This document shows positions 37,660 to 46,522 of a stretch of DNA of 64,000 bases, piece after piece. The stretch lies in the NCBI RefSeq assembly GCF_003610355.1, contig NZ_RAPY01000003.1, forward strand, positions 620,001-684,000, in the 5' to 3' direction. The translations under genes and the position numbers were made by a program. The notes beneath the pieces are model-generated. The model saw only the letters and a program-made list of their open reading frames with translations. It had not been told where the DNA came from and searched no databases. The stretch comes from Sphingobacterium detergens (lineage in GTDB: Bacteria; Bacteroidota; Bacteroidia; Sphingobacteriales; Sphingobacteriaceae). How positions within the stretch are numbered: the first letter of the stretch is position 1; each line of letters opens with the position of its first letter.

Positions 37660-38679
37660 TTATTTCAATTTTTCTGTTCTAGCCAACTGTTCGCGATTCT
37701 GCTGTTGAAGTATAGGATTCTCCTTCACGACTTTTGGCGGGTTAAATAGTTCATAATGATTGGCCGAGATAACAGATTGCGAATCAATTTCTGTTGGTTC
37801 ATCCAAGATCCAATCACTTGTTTTTTTCTGATCAAAGCGACAGGTATTACAGATAAATTCTTCTACCTCACCAAATTCATCTTTCCGAGCAGTTACACGG
37901 ATAACCTCCTCTCCTTTATACCATAAAGTCACTTTACCGGAACATGTCGGACAATCACGGTGCGCATCTACCGGCTTTGTAAACCAGACCCGGTTTTTGA
38001 AACGGAATGTTTTATCAGTAAGTGCTCCAACCGGACATACATCAATAACATTTCCCGAAAAATCATTGTCAATGATATTTTCGATATAAGTAGATATTTC
38101 AGAGTGATCCCCACGGCCCAAAATACCATGCACGCGTTGATCTGTCAATTGGTTAGCCACATAAACACAACGATAGCATAGGATACAGCGATTCATGTGC
38201 AATTGGATTTTGTCACCTAGATCAATTTGTTCAAACGTTCTTCGATCAAATTCATATCGTGTATCGGCGCTGCCATGTTCATACCCTAGATCTTGTAATT
38301 TACACTCACCAGCTTGGTCGCATATCGGACAATCCAGTGGATGGTTGATCAAAAGGATCTCAACAACACCCTTTCTAGCGTCTACTACTTCTGGTGAAGT
38401 GATATTTTGTACCTCCATGCCATCCATAACAGTAGTCCGGCAGGATGCCACTAATTTTGGCATTGGTCGAGGATCCTTCTCAGACCCTTTCGAAACCTTA
38501 ACTAAACAAGTACGACACTTTCCGCCACTCCCTTCCAATTTTGAGTAATAGCACATTGCTGGCGGAACGATGTCGCCACCAATTTGCCTTGCTGCATTCA
38601 ATATGGTTGTCCCCGGTGCGACCTCTACAGGTATACCGTCGATTGTGACCTTAAACTTTACATCTTCCGCTTCTGCCAT
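37660..38679 (-). CDS. nuoG: Short NuoG: 2Fe-2S/4Fe-4S subunit without molybdopterin-like domain
   Basis: A 339-residue protein, under half the usual 700-900 for NuoG. The N-terminal 2Fe-2S domain keeps Cys43, Cys55, Cys58 and Cys80 (N1b). N5 ligands are His113, Cys117, Cys120 and Cys126; N4 ligands are Cys165, Cys168, Cys171 and Cys215. After that come two CxxC pairs (Cys243/Cys246 and Cys277/Cys280, 30 residues between the pairs), where long NuoG has the N7 pattern Cx2Cx3Cx27C. The large molybdopterin-oxidoreductase-like domain is missing altogether. The stop is followed 9 bp later by nuoH, with no trace of a lost 3' part, so this is a compact form rather than a broken gene. I recall short NuoG in other Bacteroidota. 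The role of the last four Cys is unknown. Confidence 0.92.
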   Translation of the reverse strand: MAEAEDVKFKVTIDGIPVEVAPGTTILNAARQIGGDIVPPAMCYYSKLEGSGGKCRTCLVKVSKGSEKDPRPMPKLVASCRTTVMDGMEVQNITSPEVVDARKGVVEILLINHPLDCPICDQAGECKLQDLGYEHGSADTRYEFDRRTFEQIDLGDKIQLHMNRCILCYRCVYVANQLTDQRVHGILGRGDHSEISTYIENIIDNDFSGNVIDVCPVGALTDKTFRFKNRVWFTKPVDAHRDCPTCSGKVTLWYKGEEVIRVTARKDEFGEVEEFICNTCRFDQKKTSDWILDEPTEIDSQSVISANHYELFNPPKVVKENPILQQQNREQLARTEKLK

Positions 38680-38709
38680 GATATTTATAATTTATCGTTA
38701 CAGCTTTTA

Positions 38710-40065
38710 TTATGATACAATTGGTTGCAATGGATCAGCGTAATGCGCCAATCCATAATTTCTTGTTTGTGACTCTTCAGGATGTAATATATGCCATTCA
38801 AATTCATCCCTAAAGTGTCTGATAGCCGCAGCTACTGGCCAAGCAGCAGCATCACCCAATGGACATATGGTATTGCCCTCAATCTTGCGCTGTACATCCC
38901 AAAGCAAGTCAATATCGGACATCGATCCATGTCCACTTTCAATTTTATGTAACACTTTTTCCATCCATCCTGTTCCCTCACGACATGGCGAACATTGTCC
39001 GCAACTTTCATGATGATAGAACCGAGCAAAATTCCAAGTGTTACGAACCACACATTGATCCTCATCAAATACGATAAAACCACCCGAGCCAAGCATGGTT
39101 CCCGTTTGAAAACCCCCATCAGATAATGACTCATAAGTCATCAAGCGACTGTTTCCGGCAGCTGTTTTCAAAATAAGGTTTGCAGGAAGAATCGGTACCG
39201 AAGAACCTCCGGCCACAACAGCTTTCATCCGTTTTCCGTTAGCTATACCGCCACAGTATTCATCCGAATAGATAAATTCTTCGACCGGTAGACCAAGTTC
39301 GATTTCATATACCCCAGGTTTAACGATATTACCGCTGGCTGAAATCAATTTAGTCCCTGTACTACGCTCGACACCGATCTTTGCGTATTCTTCTCCGCCC
39401 AAGTTAATAATAGGGACGGTTGCTGCAATGGACTCCACATTATTTACTACTGTGGGACAGTTATATAATCCTGCTATAGCAGGGAACGGTGGTTTAATAC
39501 GCGGGTTCCCGCGCTTTCCTTCCAAAGATTCCAACAAAGCTGTTTCTTCCCCACAGATATAGGCACCACCACCCGGTTGGACATAAATCTCCAGATCATA
39601 GCCTGAACCCAATATATTTTTACCTAAAAATCCCTTCTCCTTTGCTTCAGCAATAGCACGTTCCAAGATTCTGATCTGTGGCATCATTTCCCCCCTCACA
39701 TAGATGTATGAAGTATGTGCGCCTAAAGCAAAACTGGCAACAATCATCCCTTCAATCAACGCGTGTGGGATATAAGTCATTAAATAGCGATCCTTAAATG
39801 TCCCTGGTTCAGACTCATCAGCATTACAAACTAAATAACGTGGTACCCCTTCCGGTTTGGCCAAAAAAGACCATTTCATTCCCGTAGGGAACCCTGCTCC
39901 ACCTCTTCCACGTAATCCAGATTTTTTCACTTCCTCGACCACATCCTCAGGAGACATCGTTTTTATTACCTTTTCAACAGCAGCATATCCCCCTTTTTGA
40001 CGATAAACCTCAAAGGTATTGATGCCAGGAACATCGATATGTGTCAACAAAAGTTTACGTGCCAT
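38710..40065 (-). CDS. nuoF: NADH-quinone oxidoreductase subunit F (NADH- and FMN-binding)
   Basis: A 451-residue subunit that oxidises NADH. FMN/NADH-binding glycine-rich segments are LRGRGGAGFPTGMKW near residue 52 and YICGEETALLESLEGKRGNP near residue 170. The N3 [4Fe-4S] ligands are in HESCGQCSPCREGTGWM near residue 350, with the fourth in TICPLGDAAAWP near residue 397. All are present. It starts 1 bp after nuoE and precedes nuoG by 30 bp. NADH rather than ferredoxin is therefore the expected electron donor of this complex. Confidence 0.97.
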   Translation of the reverse strand: MARKLLLTHIDVPGINTFEVYRQKGGYAAVEKVIKTMSPEDVVEEVKKSGLRGRGGAGFPTGMKWSFLAKPEGVPRYLVCNADESEPGTFKDRYLMTYIPHALIEGMIVASFALGAHTSYIYVRGEMMPQIRILERAIAEAKEKGFLGKNILGSGYDLEIYVQPGGGAYICGEETALLESLEGKRGNPRIKPPFPAIAGLYNCPTVVNNVESIAATVPIINLGGEEYAKIGVERSTGTKLISASGNIVKPGVYEIELGLPVEEFIYSDEYCGGIANGKRMKAVVAGGSSVPILPANLILKTAAGNSRLMTYESLSDGGFQTGTMLGSGGFIVFDEDQCVVRNTWNFARFYHHESCGQCSPCREGTGWMEKVLHKIESGHGSMSDIDLLWDVQRKIEGNTICPLGDAAAWPVAAAIRHFRDEFEWHILHPEESQTRNYGLAHYADPLQPIVS

Positions 40066-40066
40066 A

Positions 40067-40588
40067 TTATTCCGTTTTAGCTTTTAAATTATCAATCAAT
40101 TCATCCACCTTATCTTCATTCAAATTCTCATAGAATGTATACTCTGGGCCAATTTGTAGAACCGGACCAAAACCGCAGGCAGCCAGACATTCAACACCAC
40201 GCCAGGAGAAAAGCCCATCTGCTGTTACCTGTCCCTCTTTTACCCCCAGTTTCTGCTCCAAATGTCCCATAATTCGTTCTGCACCCACTAAGCAACAAGG
40301 ACCAGTACGACAGATTTCCAGAACATACTTACCTTTAGGCTCCAACAAAAACATGGTATAGAAAGTTGCAACCTCATAGACCTCTATTGGTAAAATATGG
40401 AGATAAACTGCTACCTGATCCATTGCATCGGCACTGACCCAACCAAATTCTGCTTGGACTAAATGCAAAATGGGCAATAGACCTGATTTTTGCTTCCCTT
40501 CCGGATAACGGCTCACTATTTCTCCAAACTTGGCCAATAGTTCCTGCGAAAACGTTACATTTTCATTATGTTGTTTTACACTAAGCAT
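40067..40588 (-). CDS. nuoE: NADH-quinone oxidoreductase subunit E
   Basis: A 173-residue thioredoxin-fold subunit with a [2Fe-2S] cluster (N1a). Ligands are Cys93 and Cys98 in EICRTGPCC and Cys134 and Cys138 in GVECLAACGF. The N-terminal helical part has LLPILHLVQAEFGWVS and VATFYTMFLLEPKG, as in other NuoE. Its ATG lies inside the 3' end of nuoD, overlapping by 8 bp, so translation is coupled. An extra Cys99 follows Cys98. Confidence 0.96.
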   Translation of the reverse strand: MLSVKQHNENVTFSQELLAKFGEIVSRYPEGKQKSGLLPILHLVQAEFGWVSADAMDQVAVYLHILPIEVYEVATFYTMFLLEPKGKYVLEICRTGPCCLVGAERIMGHLEQKLGVKEGQVTADGLFSWRGVECLAACGFGPVLQIGPEYTFYENLNEDKVDELIDNLKAKTE

Positions 40589-41816
40589 CTAATTCTCCTG
40601 CTATAACGTTAAGACTACTCATATTTAAAATCGCATCTGATATCAGCATTCCCGCGCTCATCGGTGCAAACATCTGATAATTGACAAAAGAAGGTCGTCT
40701 AAAATGAAGACGGTAAGGCGAGCGGCCACCATCATGAATCATATAAAATCCCAATTCACCATTTGCTCCCTCTACCGCATGATAGACCTCAGCTTTAGGT
40801 GTATCTACTTCACCCATCACGATTTTAAAGTGATAGATCAGCGCTTCCATATTGGTATAAACCTGCTCTTTTGGGGGCAGATAAAAATCGGGCACTTCCG
40901 CATGAAACACCCCTTTAGGTTCTTTCTCGATTTTTTCCAGGGCTTGTTCAATGATGCGAAGTGATTGCCACATTTCCTCATTTCTGACCATAAATCGGTC
41001 ATATACATCTCCCGTTGCTCCAACAGGCACATCAAAATCAAACTCTTCATACGAACAGTAAGGATTTTGTACCCGGACATCATAGTCTACACCTGTTGCT
41101 CTTAGAATAGGCCCAGACCAACTATAATCCAATGCCTCCTCTGGAGTAACGGCAGCAACACCCGATGTTCGTTCAATAAAGATTCTGTTTCGCACAAACA
41201 TCTCCTCAAATTCTTTCAGTACAGGCGGATAGCGTTTTAGAAATTCGCGAATTTTCTCAAATGCAACTGCATTAAAGTCGCGCTCAAACCCACCGATACG
41301 TCCAATATTTGTTGTCAGACGTGCACCACAGATTTCTTCGAAGATCTCATAGATAAATTCGCGTTCCTGCATGACATACAAGAATCCGGAAAAGGCTCCA
41401 GTATCAACACCCAAAATTCCATTACAAATGATATGATCAGCTATACGCGCAAGCTCCATCACAATAACACGCATATATTGTACACGCTTCGGGATTTCGA
41501 TTTTTAACAGCTTTTCAACTGTCATATGCCAGCCCATATTATTGATAGGTGCCGAACAATAATTTAAGCGATCCGTCAACGGAGTGATCTGATAAAAAGG
41601 CCTATGTTCAGCAATTTTCTCAAAAGCACGATGAATATAGCCAATAGTGGAAACACCACTTACGATACGCTCCCCATCTATCTGCACTACATTCTGGAAT
41701 ACACCATGTGTAGCTGGGTGAGTCGGGCCAATATTCAGGGTGATTAGCTCATCCTGTGGATCGTTATCATCGAAAACGGGCTGATTAGGTGTTATCTTGC
41801 TTATAAACTCGCTCAT
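40581..41816 (-). CDS. nuoD: NADH-quinone oxidoreductase subunit D (49 kDa type)
   Basis: A 411-residue subunit building the quinone-reaction site at the base of the peripheral arm. Signatures are TLNIGPTHPATHGVFQNVVQ near residue 27, IGYIHRAFEKIAEHRPFYQI and LTDRLNYCSAPINNMGWHMT, then IGRIGGFERDF. The quinone-site His and Tyr in the GPTHPATHG and RLNYCSA regions are present. It is a separate gene, not fused to nuoC, which ends... upstream at 41827. Intact. Confidence 0.97.
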   Translation of the reverse strand: MSEFISKITPNQPVFDDNDPQDELITLNIGPTHPATHGVFQNVVQIDGERIVSGVSTIGYIHRAFEKIAEHRPFYQITPLTDRLNYCSAPINNMGWHMTVEKLLKIEIPKRVQYMRVIVMELARIADHIICNGILGVDTGAFSGFLYVMQEREFIYEIFEEICGARLTTNIGRIGGFERDFNAVAFEKIREFLKRYPPVLKEFEEMFVRNRIFIERTSGVAAVTPEEALDYSWSGPILRATGVDYDVRVQNPYCSYEEFDFDVPVGATGDVYDRFMVRNEEMWQSLRIIEQALEKIEKEPKGVFHAEVPDFYLPPKEQVYTNMEALIYHFKIVMGEVDTPKAEVYHAVEGANGELGFYMIHDGGRSPYRLHFRRPSFVNYQMFAPMSAGMLISDAILNMSSLNVIAGELDA

Positions 41817-41826
41817 ATCATATAAA

Positions 41827-42321
41827 TTAACGGCCGAAATACAAATCTTTTTTATCTACTCGGTTTGGATCCTCCAAAGGATATTCTTTTCGCATTGGAA
41901 ATACGTCCATATCGTCAACGTTTAGAATTCTTCTTAAATCTGGATGACCTATAAAGTTCACTCCAAAAAAATCAAATGTTTCGCGTTCCATCCAATTTGC
42001 GCCCTTCCAAACAACTGTTGCTGTCGGAATCTCGGGGTTTGGACCATACAAAAACACTTTTACGCGTATACGGATATTGTGAATCAAACTATGAATATGA
42101 TATACAACAGCAAATTCTTTCTCCAGATGAGGATAGTGCACAGCAGTAATATCAGTTAAATGAATAAACTGCAATTCCCTATCTGTCTTTAGAAAACGCA
42201 GCACATCGATTACATCATCCGCATCTACAAGGATCGTTAGTAAATCATGTGCATCTGGAATTTCTACAATCTTTGCAGGAAAATTTCCCTGGAGTTTCTC
42301 CAATAAAAAACTGTTCTCCAT
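41827..42321 (-). CDS. nuoC: NADH-quinone oxidoreductase subunit C (30 kDa type)
   Basis: A 164-residue subunit with the family segments FIHLTDITAVHYPHLEKEF, VVYHIHSLIHNIRIRVKVFL, and ANWMERETFDFFGVNFIGHP followed by DLRRILNVDDMD and KEYPLEDPNRVD. It is structural, bridging NuoD, NuoB and NuoI. It starts 3 bp after nuoB and ends 10 bp before nuoD. Normal length for an unfused NuoC. Confidence 0.95.
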   Translation of the reverse strand: MENSFLLEKLQGNFPAKIVEIPDAHDLLTILVDADDVIDVLRFLKTDRELQFIHLTDITAVHYPHLEKEFAVVYHIHSLIHNIRIRVKVFLYGPNPEIPTATVVWKGANWMERETFDFFGVNFIGHPDLRRILNVDDMDVFPMRKEYPLEDPNRVDKKDLYFGR

Positions 42322-42324
42322 CCT

Positions 42325-42876
42325 CTATTTATTAGTATGTATACCGTATTTTTCTAATAGTGCCTTATATTCTGGTGTGTTTCGCCGATTTAGCGATTCA
42401 TTTTTGACAATATCCTGCAAGCGCAATACACCATCCAGAATTGCTTCCGGACGCGGAGGGCAGCCGGGCACATAGACGTCCACGGGAATCACCTCATCTA
42501 TCCCTTGCAATACAGAATAGGTATCAAAGATGCCACCACTGGAAGCACAGGCCCCCACAGCGATTACCCAACGCGGTTCTGCCATTTGCACATAGACCTG
42601 CTTTAAGACAGGAGCCATCTTCTTTGCAATAGTTCCCATAACCAACAACATATCCGCCTGCCGCGGAGAAAAGCTTGGTCGTTCAGCACCGAATCGGGCC
42701 AAATCGTAGGTAGAACCCATCGTAGCCATAAATTCAATACCACAACAGGATGTCGCAAAAGGCAAGGGCCACAATGAATTTGCACGCGCCAACCCGATCG
42801 CTTTATCCAAGCTTGTCGCAAAGAAACCTGCGCCTTCTACTCCCGGAGGAGCTTCTGCCAATTTTATATCACTCAT
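42325..42876 (-). CDS. nuoB: NADH-quinone oxidoreductase subunit B
   Basis: A 183-residue subunit carrying the terminal [4Fe-4S] cluster N2. I start it at the ATG at 42876 (MSDIKLAEAPPGVEG); the frame continues upstream to a TTG at 42936 that would nearly abut nuoA and adds 20 atypical residues. Ligands are the tandem Cys pair in LPFATSCCGIEFMATMGS, one Cys in AVGACASSGGIFDTYS and one in DVYVPGCPPRPEAILDGVL. All are present. Confidence 0.96.
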   Translation of the reverse strand: MSDIKLAEAPPGVEGAGFFATSLDKAIGLARANSLWPLPFATSCCGIEFMATMGSTYDLARFGAERPSFSPRQADMLLVMGTIAKKMAPVLKQVYVQMAEPRWVIAVGACASSGGIFDTYSVLQGIDEVIPVDVYVPGCPPRPEAILDGVLRLQDIVKNESLNRRNTPEYKALLEKYGIHTNK

Positions 42877-42937
42877 GAAAAGACGATTTATAAGGTTTAA
42901 GTACAATCGGCCATTACAGCCAATGTTACAGGACAAT

Positions 42938-43312
42938 TTAGTCCCAGTTTAATGCTTTTTTCTTAATGACATAGATAAAGCCCAACAAGAGCATTCCCAT
43001 GAAAATAAACATCTCGATCAAGCCTTGAAAGCCCATTTCCCTGAAGTTGACAGCCCATGGATACATGAAAATAACCTCAACATCAAAAATGACAAACAAG
43101 ATTGCTACCAGAAAATATTTAATTGAAAAAGGCTGCCTAGCGTTCCCTATGACTTCAATACCGGATTCAAATGCTCCGAGTTTATTTTCCGTTCTGACTT
43201 TCGGTCCGATAAGGTGTGTAATAATTATGGTACCTACTCCGAATCCTACCGCTACGATAAGCTGTATGAATATAGGTAAGTAGTCTATCGGCATACTATT
43301 GGCGTGCTCCAT
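42938..43312 (-). CDS. nuoA: NADH-quinone oxidoreductase subunit A
   Basis: A 124-residue, three-helix subunit. I use the ATG at 43312 rather than a TTG three codons before; another ATG at 43294 is also possible. Family segments are ENKLGAFESGIEVIGNARQP followed by FSIKYFLVAILFVIFDVEV and MYPWAVNF, with the conserved Glu and Asp of helix 2. It is the first gene of the fourteen-gene operon nuoABCDEFGHIJKLMN, which is complete and in canonical order. A promoter lies just upstream. Confidence 0.95.
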   Translation of the reverse strand: MEHANSMPIDYLPIFIQLIVAVGFGVGTIIITHLIGPKVRTENKLGAFESGIEVIGNARQPFSIKYFLVAILFVIFDVEVIFMYPWAVNFREMGFQGLIEMFIFMGMLLLGFIYVIKKKALNWD

Positions 43313-43343
43313 CTGAATCAAAATTTATATTGGTAACTGTCTT

Positions 43344-43374
43344 TAAATATAGAGATTCCAAGACTAAAATCAAA
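43344..43374 (-). promoter_or_regulatory. Promoter of the nuo operon
   Basis: On the reverse strand TTTG (43374-43371), a 19-nt spacer, then TATATTTA (43351-43344), one mismatch from TAnnTTTG. The spacer equals that of the tRNA-Glu promoter. The box ends about 31 bp before the nuoA ATG. The -33 element overlaps the T run of the preceding terminator. Confidence 0.75.
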
Positions 43375-43407
43375 ACAAAAAAGGCGCAGATCGTACGATC
43401 TGCGCCT
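43370..43407 (-). terminator. Terminator of the exbB-tonB operon
   Basis: A perfect 26-nt palindrome, AGGCGCAGATCGT with ACGATCTGCGCCT (43382-43407), followed on the reverse strand by TTTTTGTTTTG. It lies 25 bp after the stop of the TPR gene and separates the tonB operon from nuo. Confidence 0.92.
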
Positions 43408-43431
43408 AATTTAGAATCATTTTACTTAAGC

Positions 43432-45240
43432 TTATTTGATAGCATCCAAATATGCTTTCGCTCCTTCATTCGTCGGATCGATTTCCAATACTTTCTGCAA
43501 ATTTTGCTTCGCTTTTGGCATATCTTGCTTCATATAATGGAAAAGACCAATATAGGTATACGCATCAACTAAATAGCTTTTGTTTTTTTCTTGTGTACCA
43601 CGTTGGTTGATCGTATCAATCAATTTTTGGAACATCGGTACGAAATCACCTTTTGGACTTTCCAAATTATCAGCAGTTAATGCGGAGAAAGCTTTATAAT
43701 AAAGGGCATTGATCAAATATTTATCTTGCGCTTCTTTATTATCAGTTGTCTCAATAACTGTTAAGAACCCAATCGCCTTATTCAATGTTGCAATTGCTTT
43801 ATCTTTTTGTGCTTGATCAACAATTGCGCCTTCATCATTTTTACTAGCCGCTTCCTCTTTAGATCCTATTTGGAAATAAGCCTCACCAGCATAGTAGTTA
43901 GCATCGTATAAGTAAGTTGGATTGTCTTTATATTGACCAACTAACTCAAATAGAGAAGCTGCAGTTTGTAGTTCTTGCTCTTGGTATTTCGCAAATGCCA
44001 ATTCAGCAACCTCACCCAATAACTCCTTATCACCATCAATTGCTTTTTTGATATCTGCAATTCCTTTTTGGATATTAGCCGTATTTTCAGGAGTCAAAAC
44101 AGGAGCAGCAACCGTCGCAGTGCTATCCGCACCAGCCGCTGGGGCTGCAGGTTTCGGACTATTAGCAGCAATCTGAGCCATACCCAAATACATATAATCC
44201 AAAGGAATCACACGGTCTTTCTCCATCTTGCTGAACATTTGATTCAAATACTCCAATGCTTTCGAATAATCCTTCGTTTTTTGGAAAGCGATATATCCCA
44301 AATAACGATAGATCTTAGGATCAACTGATGGATTCTTTGCTAATTCCTCTGAAACAGTCTTTAGCTCATCATATTGACGTGAGTAAACCAAGAAATCGGC
44401 ATAACGGATTTTTGCTTCCAATGTATTATCACCAGCAGCCTCCAAATATTTCTTATATTGAGCAACACCTTTTTTGTTTAACTCAAGGTATTTCTCATCC
44501 GTAGTTCCGGGCATTCTTGACCATTGGTAGTATGTTTCAGCTAACTCACGGTAGGTCGGCGCGTAAGCGGGAGTTTCGGCTGCAATAGCTTCCAATTGTG
44601 TTACAGCTTCGTCGTAAGCTTGTGCTCCACGAACGATAATTGCCTGGCCAACTTTTGCTTTAACCGAGTTTTGATCAATATCCATCGCATCACCATAGCT
44701 GGTATACGCCAATGAACCTTCTCTCAAGCCACGATACGCATCACCCAAAGCTAAAGGAATCGCAATATCTTTTGTATTTTTCGCTTTCGCTTGTGTCAAA
44801 TATTCTAAAGCTTTCGCATAATCTGGCTCCGGTGTTTCAATATATGCACGACCGATTTCCAATAATGGCTCGTAATCTTTTTTACCTAATTTTGCTGTTG
44901 CCAAAGCAAACTTGGATTCAGCGCCAGCTTTATCTTTTTTCAATAAGTCAACATAACCCAAACCTACATTGTTGATAGTGGCTTTTGGATCAGCAGTCAA
45001 ACCTTGGTTGAAAATCGCAGCGGCAGAGTCCGCTCTGTCGTTTACCAAATAAACTTGACCCAAATAGAAATAATTATCTCCATTCTTAGGTTGCTTAGTC
45101 ACTAATTGTTGAAGAATAGTTTTCGCTTTACCATAGTTTTCAGCCTCGATAGCTGCTCTAGCATCTTTCAAACTTTGCGCACTTACTGTGCCCACAGATC
45201 CAGCCAATAAAAGACTAAATAATAATTTACTGTTTGTCAT
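43432..45240 (-). CDS. Exported TPR-repeat protein of the tonB operon
   Basis: A 602-residue protein with signal peptide MTNSKLLFSLLLAGSVGTVSAQ. Around ten tetratricopeptide units follow, for example NYGKAKTILQQLVTKQPKNG, NYFYLGQVYLVNDRADSAAA, DYAKALEYLTQAKAKNTKD and the last DMPKAKQNLQKVLEIDPTNE. An Ala/Pro-rich linker (KPAAPAAGADSTATVAAPV) breaks the array near residue 365. Probably periplasmic, acting as a protein-binding scaffold. It is the last of seven genes from exbB, 25 bp after the PstS-like lipoprotein, and ends at a strong terminator. The partner is unknown; the setting suggests a component of TonB-linked envelope traffic. Confidence 0.85.
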   Translation of the reverse strand: MTNSKLLFSLLLAGSVGTVSAQSLKDARAAIEAENYGKAKTILQQLVTKQPKNGDNYFYLGQVYLVNDRADSAAAIFNQGLTADPKATINNVGLGYVDLLKKDKAGAESKFALATAKLGKKDYEPLLEIGRAYIETPEPDYAKALEYLTQAKAKNTKDIAIPLALGDAYRGLREGSLAYTSYGDAMDIDQNSVKAKVGQAIIVRGAQAYDEAVTQLEAIAAETPAYAPTYRELAETYYQWSRMPGTTDEKYLELNKKGVAQYKKYLEAAGDNTLEAKIRYADFLVYSRQYDELKTVSEELAKNPSVDPKIYRYLGYIAFQKTKDYSKALEYLNQMFSKMEKDRVIPLDYMYLGMAQIAANSPKPAAPAAGADSTATVAAPVLTPENTANIQKGIADIKKAIDGDKELLGEVAELAFAKYQEQELQTAASLFELVGQYKDNPTYLYDANYYAGEAYFQIGSKEEAASKNDEGAIVDQAQKDKAIATLNKAIGFLTVIETTDNKEAQDKYLINALYYKAFSALTADNLESPKGDFVPMFQKLIDTINQRGTQEKNKSYLVDAYTYIGLFHYMKQDMPKAKQNLQKVLEIDPTNEGAKAYLDAIK

Positions 45241-45265
45241 AATCTATTTTTGTACTATTTATTAT

Positions 45266-46192
45266 CTATTTAATATAACTCTCATCTCTAATAATGATTT
45301 CGCGTCCCGGCATGGTCACAGGGACTAACCCTGCTTTTAATACGATCCGTTGCCCGCGATCTCCTGTCAAAAAAGCACTAAAGCCCAAGCCTAGTCCCAT
45401 GTTCGGTTGGTAATTCATGATGTAAACCGGTCTGATGAACGGATACACTCCGTCGGCTATGGTTGACTGTGATGGCTTATAAAAATGTGCCTTGTCTGCC
45501 CCCGCACTAACATTTTCGATGCTCAATGTACGAATTTTATCCAATAATTGCGAATTTTTTTCAACCGCTTTCAAGTACCAATTATAACCGATAACTCCCA
45601 CTGCATTAGCATTTTCACTAATATACTTCATCACATCCTCACTATCTCTCATTGCTGAAACAGCCTTCGGATCAATTTTATCTATTTTGAAATAGTCCTT
45701 TAAAAAGCGTAAGGTACTTGAATTAGCATTGTCAAAAATTAAACGTTGACCACTTAAGTTACCCTCCAACAAAGACTTAACGTTATTTTGGGACATTATA
45801 GTATCAGTACTGTTACGATTATTAATTAATACTACGGCATCGGAAGCCATCTGGAATATTTTAGGCTGAATCCCCCGCTTCTTAAAATAGTCCTCTTCTT
45901 GGCTATTTAATTTCCTAGTTAATACAATCACATAGGCTGAGTCTGACAATAAAGCATTAACAGCTTTGATCTCTGGTCTCGCCATAATTTCAAGACTGGA
46001 ATTCGGATAGGAACTTTCAAACACATCAGCAGATTCCTTAATGATCGGCAGTAATGTCTGATCAACCAACACGGGTAATTTACCGGTTAGAATATCCTCG
46101 CTCCCTTTATTACTTTTTGCTCGATCTTTGCAGGACAGCAACAGTCCAACACAAAGGCTAAACATCACAAGAATTACACTATATTTTCTCAT
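45266..46192 (-). CDS. PstS-like substrate-binding lipoprotein
   Basis: A 308-residue lipoprotein when started at the ATG at 46192: MRKYSVILVMFSLCVGLLLSC, lipobox Cys21. An upstream Met-rich extension (YYMMYR) is probably not used. The mature part is a two-lobed periplasmic-binding fold of the PBP-like/PstS type: SYPNSSLEIMARPEIKAVNA, LLSDSAYVIVLTRKLNSQEE, a phosphate-loop-like FDNANSSTLRFLKDYF, and YPFIRPVYIMNYQP. No pstC, pstA or pstB gene is nearby, so it is not obviously part of a phosphate ABC importer. It lies between a two-helix membrane protein and a TPR gene inside the tonB operon. Confidence 0.82.
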   Translation of the reverse strand: MRKYSVILVMFSLCVGLLLSCKDRAKSNKGSEDILTGKLPVLVDQTLLPIIKESADVFESSYPNSSLEIMARPEIKAVNALLSDSAYVIVLTRKLNSQEEDYFKKRGIQPKIFQMASDAVVLINNRNSTDTIMSQNNVKSLLEGNLSGQRLIFDNANSSTLRFLKDYFKIDKIDPKAVSAMRDSEDVMKYISENANAVGVIGYNWYLKAVEKNSQLLDKIRTLSIENVSAGADKAHFYKPSQSTIADGVYPFIRPVYIMNYQPNMGLGLGFSAFLTGDRGQRIVLKAGLVPVTMPGREIIIRDESYIK

Positions 46193-46281
46193 ACGATACA
46201 TCATATAATAAGACAATTAAAATAAAAGAATAGTTTAATTTTTGAAGAGAGTTTAATGAAATTTAAAAAGACCGCTAGCAG

Positions 46282-46521
46282 CTAATTAAAATTGTTTTGC
46301 CAAAGTCGGACAAACCGCATAAAAGAATAAAGGATCAGCACGACACCGAAGACTGTTTTGTAAGCCGAGTTAATTTCAATGGGAAAATTGTCCCAAAAAA
46401 TAATCAGCAGGCCCAAAACAAAATAAAAACCAAACATAAATAGTCCTAAAATAGACAGAAACCGCTTTAAAGGCGATTTCTGTCTATAATTAGAATTATT
46501 ATTCGAATTAAAATCTGTCAT
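46282..46521 (-). CDS. Small two-helix membrane protein of the tonB operon
   Basis: A 79-residue protein with an Asn/Ser-rich N-terminus (residues 1-20) and two hydrophobic helices, about 21-42 (FLSILGLFMFGFYFVLGLLI) and 54-72 (AYKTVFGVVLILYSFMRFVR). Its ATG lies 1 bp after the tonB stop, so it is almost certainly translated with tonB. I do not recognise a family. Position suggests an accessory of the TonB/ExbBD motor or of the downstream PstS-like lipoprotein. Confidence 0.75.
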   Translation of the reverse strand: MTDFNSNNNSNYRQKSPLKRFLSILGLFMFGFYFVLGLLIIFWDNFPIEINSAYKTVFGVVLILYSFMRFVRLWQNNFN

Positions 46522-46522
46522 T

